Origin: an uncultured Oscillospiraceae bacterium | GTDB taxonomy: Bacteria > Bacillota > Clostridia > Oscillospirales > Acutalibacteraceae | Reading direction: 5' to 3' | Length of the DNA stretch: 20,704 nt | NCBI GenBank assembly: GCA_910588415.1 | Contig: CAJUPK010000005.1 | Span: forward strand, 15,018-35,721 | Part shown: positions 6,520 through 12,775 of the stretch, one piece after another | How positions within the stretch are numbered: position 1 is the stretch's first letter | Layout: every line of letters starts with the position of its first letter | Translations under genes and position numbers: made by a program | The notes under the pieces: model-generated | The model's input: the letters and a program-made list of their open reading frames with translations, nothing else | Database searches by the model: none | Told to the model about the DNA's origin: nothing

Positions 6520-7536
6520 ATGCCAGAGGTATTATCCCAAAGCCAGATAGACGCCCTGCTGAACTCTATGAACAGCGGCGGCGAGAAGGCCGCCCAAGAA
6601 GAAGAGCAGCCGGAAAAGAAATATAGAAAATATGACTTCAGCAACCCGAAGAAGTTTACAAAAGACCGTCTGAAAATGCTTAAAAGCATTTTCGACAACT
6701 ACTCCAGGGTGCTGACTACCAGAATAAATGGCCTGGTCCATGCCACCTGTGAGATTGGGGTGGAGTCCGTGGAAGAGACCACCTATTTTGAGTTTTCCAA
6801 TGCTCTCAGCGACAGTGCGGTGCTTACGACGGCCCACTTGAGGCTGAAGGAAGAGCGGGAGGAGACGCCCGTGCTGCTGTATGCCACCTCTCCCATCATG
6901 GTGAGCATGATGGACCGGATGACCGGCGGCAGCGGCGATGTGGACAATCTGCCTGATGACTATACGTATACGGAACTGGACCTGAAACTGTATGAAGTGC
7001 TTCTGCAGGACTTTGTGGCCATGATGGGCGTGACCTGGGAAAACTACATACAGCTGGATTTTGAGTTTGGCCGGGTGGAAAACAACCCCACCTTGGTGCA
7101 GCTGCTGGGTCTGGAAGAGACGGTGGTCATTGTGGACATGAAGGTGAGCTTTCCCAACACAGAGGGAAGCTTCAGCGTGGTGCTGCCAGAGGAGATCTTG
7201 ACGGATATCTTCGCTCAGATCAGTGCTGGCAACCCGGCTAAAAAGGCCAACAGCGAGGAAAATCAGGAAGAAATATTTGAGCACTTGCGGGATTCTACCC
7301 TGGAGATCAGGGCGGAGCTGGCCCGCACCACGCTGCGGCTGGACGATTTGTACCGGCTGAGTGTGGGAGATGTGATCGACTTGAACCAAAAGAAGGACAG
7401 CGCGCTGAATCTGTATGTTGGCGGACAGCGATGGTTTAACGGGCTGATGGGGGTCAGCGAGAAAAAGCTGGCGGTGAAGATCAAAGAGGTGTACCATAAC
7501 GCTGGAAGAAGGGGCAGTTTAACAAATGAGCAATAA
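6520..7536 (+). CDS. fliM: Flagellar motor switch protein FliM
   Basis: 338 aa, the usual length. FliM sits in the C-ring, binds CheY-P and passes the signal to FliG. The extreme N-terminus carries the CheY-P docking motif (LSQSQIDALLNSM, residues 5-17). The middle domain (about 40-230) has the FliG-contacting GGSG motif at 136-139, within DRMTGGSGD. The C-terminal SpoA domain is at about 250-330 (LRDSTLEIRAELARTTLRL, then VGDVIDLNQKKDSALNLYVGG). ATG 6520 has GGGAGG at 6505-6510. The last 11 bases overlap the start of fliY, suggesting translational coupling of the two switch proteins. Confidence 0.96.
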   Translation: MPEVLSQSQIDALLNSMNSGGEKAAQEEEQPEKKYRKYDFSNPKKFTKDRLKMLKSIFDNYSRVLTTRINGLVHATCEIGVESVEETTYFEFSNALSDSAVLTTAHLRLKEEREETPVLLYATSPIMVSMMDRMTGGSGDVDNLPDDYTYTELDLKLYEVLLQDFVAMMGVTWENYIQLDFEFGRVENNPTLVQLLGLEETVVIVDMKVSFPNTEGSFSVVLPEEILTDIFAQISAGNPAKKANSEENQEEIFEHLRDSTLEIRAELARTTLRLDDLYRLSVGDVIDLNQKKDSALNLYVGGQRWFNGLMGVSEKKLAVKIKEVYHNAGRRGSLTNEQ

Positions 7537-8911
7537 TGTTTTCAAACCAATGGAGCTGAGCGCCATCGGCGAAATAATGAACATCAGCCTCGGCTCTTCT
7601 GCTACGGCGGTCTCCAATCTGCTGGACCATCGGGTGGACATCACCACGCCAACAGTGACCGTGGTGGACGTGAAGGACTTTGAGCTTGGTGATATTGAAC
7701 CGGCGGTAGGCGTGGAGATCAAGTATGTTTCGGGCCTGGACGGCAGCAATTTAATGCTGCTTCGCATGAGCGATATCAAGGTGATCGTGGACATACTAAT
7801 GGGTACAGACAGTCCGCTGGAGGAGTTTGTCCTGGACGAATTGAGCCTGAGTGCTGTGTGTGAAGTGATGAACCAGATGATGGGCGCGGCTTCTACAGCA
7901 TTGTCAGACTTTTTGGGCAGGGTAGTCAACATCTCCACGCCAGAGACTTTTGACGTCTATGACCAGGAGGCCATGAAGCGGGACCGTATGCCCGTGCAGG
8001 AAGGCCCGATTGTGGTGGTGCGCTTTGCCTTGAGCATTGAGGACCAGCTGCAAAGCGAGTTTATGAATGTGATTTCGGTGGAACTGGCCAAAGAGCTGGT
8101 AAGGGGCTTTGGCTTGGATGACGATGAGCCGGAGACGCTCCCCGCACCGGTTGCTGCCCCCCCGGCCCCGGCGCCAGCGCCAGAACCTGCGGCCCCAGCG
8201 GCCAGCGGCGGCGTGATGAGCCAGGATGCGATTGAGAAGCTTCTGGCAGGTGGCGGAGCTGCCGCGGCTCCCGCTCCTGCGCCCTCTCCGGCTCCAGAAG
8301 CCAGCGGCGGTCTGCTGGGCCAGGACGCGATTGAGAAGCTTTTGGCAGGTGGCGGAGGGGCTGCGGCTCCCGCTCCGGCCCCAGCAGCGCCTGTTGCGCC
8401 GCCAGCACAGCCTCCGGTCCAACAGATGCCACAGGCGGTGCCCGGCCAAGTTTCTGGCCAGATGCCACCTATGATGCCCGCTCCTGGGCAAGAGGGGATG
8501 CAGCAGCCTTATCCGGGCTACCCCCCTTACTATCCGCCCTACCCGGGTTATCCCTATTATCCGCAGCCAGAGCCAAAGTTGATCAACACCACTCCGCCTC
8601 CTCTGCCCAAGCTGGAAAACGGCGAGGAGCTGAGCCAGGAGCAGTCCCAGAATCTGGATTTGATTATGGGCGTGCCCCTGGAGGTGACGGTAGAGATTGG
8701 CCGTACCAGGAAGCGTGTACATGATATTCTTTCCTTCTCCAAGGGCTCGCTGGTGGTGCTGGATAAACTGGCGGGAGACCAGGTGGATCTGTTCGTCAAC
8801 GGCAAATGTATTGCCCGGGGCGACGTGGTGGTAGTGGATGACAATTTTGGTATTCGGGTAACAGAAATTCTGCGGAAACCCGACATTGAAGAGATCGCAC
8901 AGCAGCGATAA
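7526..8911 (+). CDS. fliY: Flagellar motor switch phosphatase FliY
   Basis: 461 aa. FliY combines a CheC-like CheY-P phosphatase domain (residues about 5-200) with a C-terminal FliN/SpoA domain (about 376-450) that builds the C-ring. Both phosphatase motifs of the form [DS]xxxExxN are intact: SAIGEIMN near the N-terminus and SAVCEVMN about 100 residues later. Between the domains is a very long Pro/Ala linker (about 205-370) with a 33-residue tandem repeat containing SQDAIEKLLAGGG (232-244) and GQDAIEKLLAGGG (265-277), then a Pro/Tyr tract at about 326-350. The typical Firmicutes N-terminal SQDEIDALL docking motif is absent; the linker copies resemble it. The start overlaps fliM by 11 nt. cheY follows after 51 nt. 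Confidence 0.95.
   Translation: MSNNVFKPMELSAIGEIMNISLGSSATAVSNLLDHRVDITTPTVTVVDVKDFELGDIEPAVGVEIKYVSGLDGSNLMLLRMSDIKVIVDILMGTDSPLEEFVLDELSLSAVCEVMNQMMGAASTALSDFLGRVVNISTPETFDVYDQEAMKRDRMPVQEGPIVVVRFALSIEDQLQSEFMNVISVELAKELVRGFGLDDDEPETLPAPVAAPPAPAPAPEPAAPAASGGVMSQDAIEKLLAGGGAAAAPAPAPSPAPEASGGLLGQDAIEKLLAGGGGAAAPAPAPAAPVAPPAQPPVQQMPQAVPGQVSGQMPPMMPAPGQEGMQQPYPGYPPYYPPYPGYPYYPQPEPKLINTTPPPLPKLENGEELSQEQSQNLDLIMGVPLEVTVEIGRTRKRVHDILSFSKGSLVVLDKLAGDQVDLFVNGKCIARGDVVVVDDNFGIRVTEILRKPDIEEIAQQR
8201..8398 (+). repeat. Two-copy 99-bp tandem repeat within fliY
   Basis: Units 8201-8299 and 8300-8398 have the same 99-bp period. Each begins with GCCAGCGGCGG and contains a nearly identical core (about 37 bases, 8221-8257 and 8320-8356) differing at only two third or first codon positions (GAT/GAC, CTG/TTG). 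The encoded core is QDAIEKLLAGGG in both. The near-identity at DNA level points to a fairly recent in-frame duplication, while the flanking Pro/Ala codons have drifted more. Confidence 0.85.
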
Positions 8912-8962
8912 GCTGATAAAACTGGCAAATCATATCATACATTGAAAAGAGGATGAATTACT

Positions 8963-9328
8963 ATGGCAAAGATTTTACTGGTGGATGACGCTGCTTTCAT
9001 GCGCAAGGTTATCAAAGACACCCTGTCCAAGAACGGTTACACGGAACTGTTTGAAGCCGTGGACGGAGCCGATGCGGTGGAAAAGTTCTCTGAGATCAAT
9101 CCAGATCTGGTCATCATGGACATCACCATGCCCAATATGGATGGCTTGGAGGCCCTGAAAGCCATGCGCGCCAAAAACAGTTCCGCCAACATTGTGATGT
9201 GCTCTGCCATGGGCCAGGAGGCCATGGTTATTGAGGCCATCCAGTCCGGTGCAAAAGACTTTATTGTAAAACCATTTAAATCAGACCGTATTATGAAGAC
9301 CGTTACTTCCATTGTTGGCGCGCCCTGA
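8963..9328 (+). CDS. cheY: Chemotaxis response regulator CheY
   Basis: 121 aa single receiver domain. The phosphorylation pocket is complete: acidic pair D8/D9, phospho-acceptor D53 (in VIMDITMPNMDG), hydroxyl residue S81 (in VMCSAMG) and K103 (in FIVKPFKS). There is no output domain, and the location right after fliM-fliY supports CheY rather than another stand-alone receiver. CheY-P binds the FliM N-terminus to change motor rotation and is dephosphorylated by FliY and CheC, both encoded here. ATG 8963 has AAGAGGATGA upstream. The stop overlaps the fliO start by one base (TGATG). Confidence 0.95.
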   Translation: MAKILLVDDAAFMRKVIKDTLSKNGYTELFEAVDGADAVEKFSEINPDLVIMDITMPNMDGLEALKAMRAKNSSANIVMCSAMGQEAMVIEAIQSGAKDFIVKPFKSDRIMKTVTSIVGAP

Positions 9329-9765
9329 TGAAGAGTGCGGCCATAAATGCCAGTTTGGGCTGGCTGGCCTTTGACCAGCCGCCTAGAATGTTAGCTGCTG
9401 GTATGGGAGGAAATATATTCTCTCTGTTAGGAATGCTGCTGACGGTGGCGGTTGTGCTGGCGCTGGCCTATTGGTGTACAAAACTGATAGGCCAGCGCGG
9501 CATACCCGGCTGGGCCAGGGGAAGTGCAGGCGGCGATAAGCTGCGGCTGCTCTGGCAGCTCAGCCTGGGTAAAAACGAGCGGTTAGTGTTGGTGCAGCTA
9601 AACCAGCGCTGCCTGCTGCTGGGGGTTACCAGCGGGGGAATCAGCGTGCTGGCAGAGCTGGCCGAGGAGGAAGCAGCCCTTTGGCTGCAGAAAACAGGGG
9701 AAAAGCCAGTGGATGTTCCCAAATTTGCGGATATCCTGCGGAATAGCTTCCCTAGGAAGAAATGA
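9328..9765 (+). CDS. fliO: Flagellar export apparatus protein FliO (FliZ)
   Basis: 145 aa. FliO is a small, poorly conserved membrane protein that helps FliP assemble into the export gate. A single strong membrane segment lies at about residues 28-50 (IFSLLGMLLTVAVVLALAYW), followed by a basic stretch and a cytoplasmic SpoA-like beta domain (LRLLWQLSLGKNERLVLVQL, then CLLLGVTSGGISVL). This layout and the place between cheY and fliP identify it. The ATG at 9328 overlaps the cheY stop in a TGATG junction and has no clear ribosome site, so it would depend on coupling; ATGs at 9388 and 9403 are alternatives that would leave a shorter N-terminus before the membrane segment. Confidence 0.85.
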   Translation: MKSAAINASLGWLAFDQPPRMLAAGMGGNIFSLLGMLLTVAVVLALAYWCTKLIGQRGIPGWARGSAGGDKLRLLWQLSLGKNERLVLVQLNQRCLLLGVTSGGISVLAELAEEEAALWLQKTGEKPVDVPKFADILRNSFPRKK

Positions 9766-9775
9766 GTGTGATCGA

Positions 9776-10450
9776 TTGCCTGAAAGTATAGATGGAATTG
9801 TAAATATAAACGGCGACAGCGTACAGGCGCTGGAGATCATCATTCTCACCACCCTCATTACGCTGCTGCCTTCGCTGGTGATCATGTGTTCTTCCTTCAC
9901 CAGATATGTAATCACCCTTTCCTTTTTGCGCAATGCCATGGGAACGCAGCAGACGCCGCCGAACATGGTGTTGGTAGGAGTAGCCCTGTTTCTGACGCTT
10001 TTCACCATGGGGCCTGTGATTGACCAGGTGAATACCCAGGCCTACACGCCCTATGTGGAGGAGGAGATCACCCAGGACGAGTTTTTCGATTTGGCCCAGG
10101 TGCCTCTCAAAGAGTTTATGCTGCGGAACACGGAGCCCAGTTCCCTGAATATGTACTGCGACCTGGCGGGCATTGATAACCCAGCGGACCAGGAAGCTGC
10201 GGTGGACCTGCCCCTGCGGGTGGTAATTCCGTCTTTTATCACCACAGAGCTGAAGCATGCCTTTGAGATCGGCTTTTATCTCTATATTCCCTTTTTGCTG
10301 ATAGACATTATTGTGGCATCCACTTTGATGTCCATGGGCATGGTGATGTTGCCGCCTTCCATGATCTCTACCCCCTTTAAGCTGCTGCTGTTTATCAGTA
10401 TCAACGGCTGGGAGATAATATTTTCCACTTTGGTGCAAACCTTCCAGTAG
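9776..10450 (+). CDS. fliP: Flagellar export gate protein FliP
   Basis: About 224 aa from the TTG at 9776. FliP forms the core of the export gate with FliQ and FliR. The conserved part is unmistakable: SLVIMCSSFTRYVITLSFLR, NAMGTQQTPPNMVLVG, the EFMLRNTEPS region, VVIPSFITTELKHAFEIGF and MGMVMLPPSMISTPFKLLLF. Four membrane segments can be read. The start is uncertain. There is no in-frame ATG close to the fliO end: the only one (9713) lies 53 nt inside fliO, and the well-placed ATG at 9762 is in another frame and stops after 9 codons. TTG 9776 with a weak GAGTG upstream is the best in-frame choice. The cleavable signal peptide found in many FliP proteins is missing. Confidence 0.92.
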   Translation: MPESIDGIVNINGDSVQALEIIILTTLITLLPSLVIMCSSFTRYVITLSFLRNAMGTQQTPPNMVLVGVALFLTLFTMGPVIDQVNTQAYTPYVEEEITQDEFFDLAQVPLKEFMLRNTEPSSLNMYCDLAGIDNPADQEAAVDLPLRVVIPSFITTELKHAFEIGFYLYIPFLLIDIIVASTLMSMGMVMLPPSMISTPFKLLLFISINGWEIIFSTLVQTFQ

Positions 10451-10480
10451 GGCAGTTCAAACTAGAAAGCGAGGTGACCG

Positions 10481-10741
10481 TTGGTGGATTTACCGGTGGT
10501 AGATGTGTTTCGGGACGCCATAGGCGTTGTAATCAGGCTGGCGGCGCCTATGCTGCTGCTCAGCATGGTGGTTGGCGTGATTGTTGCCATCCTTCAAGCG
10601 GTCACCCAGATCCATGAACAGACTATCTCCTTCATTTTAAAGCTGATTGTGGTGGTGCTGTTTCTGGTAATTGGGGGCAGCTGGATGATGTCCACCCTGC
10701 AGGAGTTCGCCTTGGGCCTGTTCGAGCTGATGAAGGGGTAG
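10481..10741 (+). CDS. fliQ: Flagellar export gate protein FliQ
   Basis: 86 aa with two membrane hairpins (about residues 15-40 and 48-72). Family features are clear: PMLLLSMVVGVIVAILQAVT, the QIHEQTISFILKLIVVVL stretch with conserved Q, E and T, and the WMMSTLQEFALGLF end. FliQ is a small subunit of the FliPQR gate. The start is non-ATG: either TTG at 10481 or GTG at 10484, both served by GAGGTGA at 10471-10477; the choice changes one residue. The gene lies 30 nt after fliP and 4 nt before fliR. Confidence 0.92.
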   Translation: MVDLPVVDVFRDAIGVVIRLAAPMLLLSMVVGVIVAILQAVTQIHEQTISFILKLIVVVLFLVIGGSWMMSTLQEFALGLFELMKG

Positions 10742-10745
10742 TGCC

Positions 10746-11522
10746 GTGGAGTTCTTTGAGTGGGACAGATTTACACTGTTTTTGTATATCATGATGCGGA
10801 TGGCTGGCTTTGTGCTGTTCACCCCTTTTTTTGGGCGGAACAATTTGCCCAGCTATTTTAAGGTTGGGCTGATTTTGGTCTTTTCCATGGCAGTGGGGTA
10901 CACGTATACGGGCACGGCAGAGGTTCCTGTCACTTTTATCGAGCTGGCTGTGAAACTGATGCTGGAGCTTGCTATCGGGTATTTTGTGGGCCTCATTATC
11001 AACTTGTTTCTGTTTGTGCCCACCTATGCGGGGCACATTATGGACGAGCAGATGGGCATGGCCATGGCCCAGACCTATGACCCCAGCTTTCAGGGACAGG
11101 CAACGCCTGCCTCCAATGTTCTCAATATATTCGCTATTTTGATTTTCTTTGCGGCGAACGGTCACCAGACCTTGCTGCGGCTGATGCTGACCTCTGGCCA
11201 GCTGGTGCCATTTGGCACAGCCGCCCTGGGGGATGCTGTAGCGGAGAAGGTGGTTTCTCTCTTTATTGACTGTGTGCTGCTGGCCATTAAGCTGTGCCTG
11301 CCTGTCTTGGGCGCGGAGCTTATGGGCCAAGTGGGCATGGGCATTTTGATGAAGGCTATTCCACAGATCAATGTGTTTGCTATCAATATCGAGCTGAAGG
11401 TGTTAGTTGGTCTTTTGATGTTGTTTTTTCTTATCAGCCCCTTCAGTGAATTTTTGCTGGGCATGGAGAATACCATGCTTTGGGAGGTAGAGCGGGCCAT
11501 CGCTTTGGCAGCTGGCGGTTAG
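10746..11522 (+). CDS. fliR: Flagellar export gate protein FliR
   Basis: 258 aa, typical length, with about six hydrophobic segments. FliR completes the FliPQR gate. Characteristic blocks: FTLFLYIMMRMAGFVLFTPFF at the N-terminus, YFKVGLILVFSMA, the GHIMDEQMGMAMAQTYDP loop that is diagnostic for FliR (usually 'G..id.qmG'), and a late GQVGMGILMKAIPQINVFAI segment. The start is GTG at 10746 with AAGGGG at 10733-10738, 7 nt upstream. It starts 4 nt after the fliQ stop. flhB follows after a 45-nt gap. Confidence 0.94.
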   Translation: MEFFEWDRFTLFLYIMMRMAGFVLFTPFFGRNNLPSYFKVGLILVFSMAVGYTYTGTAEVPVTFIELAVKLMLELAIGYFVGLIINLFLFVPTYAGHIMDEQMGMAMAQTYDPSFQGQATPASNVLNIFAILIFFAANGHQTLLRLMLTSGQLVPFGTAALGDAVAEKVVSLFIDCVLLAIKLCLPVLGAELMGQVGMGILMKAIPQINVFAINIELKVLVGLLMLFFLISPFSEFLLGMENTMLWEVERAIALAAGG

Positions 11523-11567
11523 CTTTGCGTGATCCGCTGACAGTGGCCATAGAGGGAGGTGGTGAAT

Positions 11568-12632
11568 ATGCCTGGCGATGATAAAACCGAAAAGGCTACG
11601 CCGAAACGAAGGCGGGACGAGCGGAAAAAGGGCAATGTGCTCATGTGCCAGGACATTATTGCCGTGTCTACCCTCATTGGCAGTGTGACGGTGCTGCGGG
11701 TGGTTTTCCCAACCATTGCAGGCCGGTGGGAGGAGTTTTTCAGCAAATGCTGCGGTTTTGCCATGGGTACGGTAGGGGCTCCGGTGAGTACAGGACTCAG
11801 CCAGATGGTGCTGCAGGCAGTGGAACTCTTTGTGCTGACAGCTGGTCCTATGCTGGCTGTGGCGGCACTGGTAGGCATTGCGGCCACCCTGGCCCAGACA
11901 AGGTTCCTGGTGGCAGGAGAGCTGATTCGACCCAAGTTCAGTAAAATCAGCCCTTTAAATGGCTTTAAGCGGCTATTCTCCATGCGGAGCATTGTGGAGG
12001 CTTTGAAGGGCCTGATCAAAATTACCATTCTGCTGCTGTTTATTTACAACAGCCTGGTAAATTTGATGAACATTTCCTCCCGCTATATGTACACAGACTT
12101 GAGTGAAGCCTGTGTGGACCTATTTACCGCGATTTTCAACATGCTCCTGCAGGTGTGCCTGGCCTTTGTGGCCATTGCGTTTTTCGATTTTCTCTATCAG
12201 CGCTGGGAACACGAACGGCAGATGAAGATGTCAAAGCAGGAGATCAAGGAAGAATATAAGCAAACGGAAGGCGACCCGCAGATCAAAAGCCGTATTCGTC
12301 AGGTGCAGCGCGCCATGGCGCAGCAGCGGATGATGCAGCAGGTGCCTGACGCGGACGTTATTGTCCGAAACCCCACCCACTTTGCAGTGGCCCTGCGCTA
12401 TAAGCAGGGAAAAGACGCTGCCCCCGTGGTGCTGGCCAAGGGCCAGGATGAGCTGGCCGCAAGAATTGTGGCCAAGGGGGAAGAAGCAAAGGTGCCTGTG
12501 ATAGAGAATGTCCCCCTGGCCAGGGCCCTGTATGCCCAGGCCGAGCTGAACCGGGAGATTCCGCCGGACCTGTACGCCGCTGTGGCGGAGGTGCTGGTAT
12601 ATATTTTCAAACTGGAAAATAAGCTGAGCTGA
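11568..12632 (+). CDS. flhB: Flagellar export switch protein FlhB
   Basis: 354 aa. FlhB is the export-gate protein whose autocleavage switches export from hook to filament substrates. The N-terminus has the usual charged opening (DDKTEKATPKRRRDERKKGN), followed by four membrane segments up to about residue 215, then the SKQEIKEEYKQTEGDPQIKSR linker. The autocleavage site NPTH is intact at residues 268-271, in DVIVRNPTHFAVALRY, and the C-terminal fragment carries the normal EVLVYIFKL end. ATG 11568 is chosen because GGGAGG (11554-11559) lies 8 nt upstream; in-frame GTGs at 11559 and 11562 overlap or touch that site. Full length; no sign of damage. Confidence 0.96.
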   Translation: MPGDDKTEKATPKRRRDERKKGNVLMCQDIIAVSTLIGSVTVLRVVFPTIAGRWEEFFSKCCGFAMGTVGAPVSTGLSQMVLQAVELFVLTAGPMLAVAALVGIAATLAQTRFLVAGELIRPKFSKISPLNGFKRLFSMRSIVEALKGLIKITILLLFIYNSLVNLMNISSRYMYTDLSEACVDLFTAIFNMLLQVCLAFVAIAFFDFLYQRWEHERQMKMSKQEIKEEYKQTEGDPQIKSRIRQVQRAMAQQRMMQQVPDADVIVRNPTHFAVALRYKQGKDAAPVVLAKGQDELAARIVAKGEEAKVPVIENVPLARALYAQAELNREIPPDLYAAVAEVLVYIFKLENKLS

Positions 12633-12676
12633 CGCCGGGTTTTATAGCGGAAAGCTCTTTAGACATAAGGGATGGC

Positions 12677-12704
12677 GCGGCCCCGCCAGGAGCTGTCGGG
12701 CCGC
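12677..12704 (+). terminator. GC-rich hairpin in flhB-flhA gap (possible attenuator)
   Basis: GCGGCCC (12677-12683) pairs perfectly with GGGCCGC (12698-12704) around a 14-nt loop. An AT-rich stretch (AATTTGTGTGTT) follows about 7 nt later, but there is no real T-run, so termination would be partial at best. It lies just upstream of the promoter candidate before flhA. Confidence 0.3.
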
Positions 12705-12720
12705 TGGCAGAATTTGTGTG

Positions 12721-12749
12721 TTGCCTTTGCAGCGGAATCCCTATATAAT
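12721..12749 (+). promoter_or_regulatory. Candidate sigma-A promoter upstream of flhA
   Basis: TTGCCT (12721-12726, 4 of 6) and TATAAT (12744-12749, perfect) are separated by 17 nt, in a 143-nt gap between flhB and flhA. Transcription would start near 12756, about 20 nt before the flhA start codon, leaving just room for the GGAGGAG ribosome site (12764-12770). Confidence 0.6.
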
Positions 12750-12775
12750 TTGAACAAACGGAAGGAGGAGCACAG

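Noticed and set aside
9713..9775. ATG at 9713 as the fliP start
   Set aside because: It lies 53 nt inside fliO, has no clear ribosome site, and the added residues do not resemble a signal peptide.
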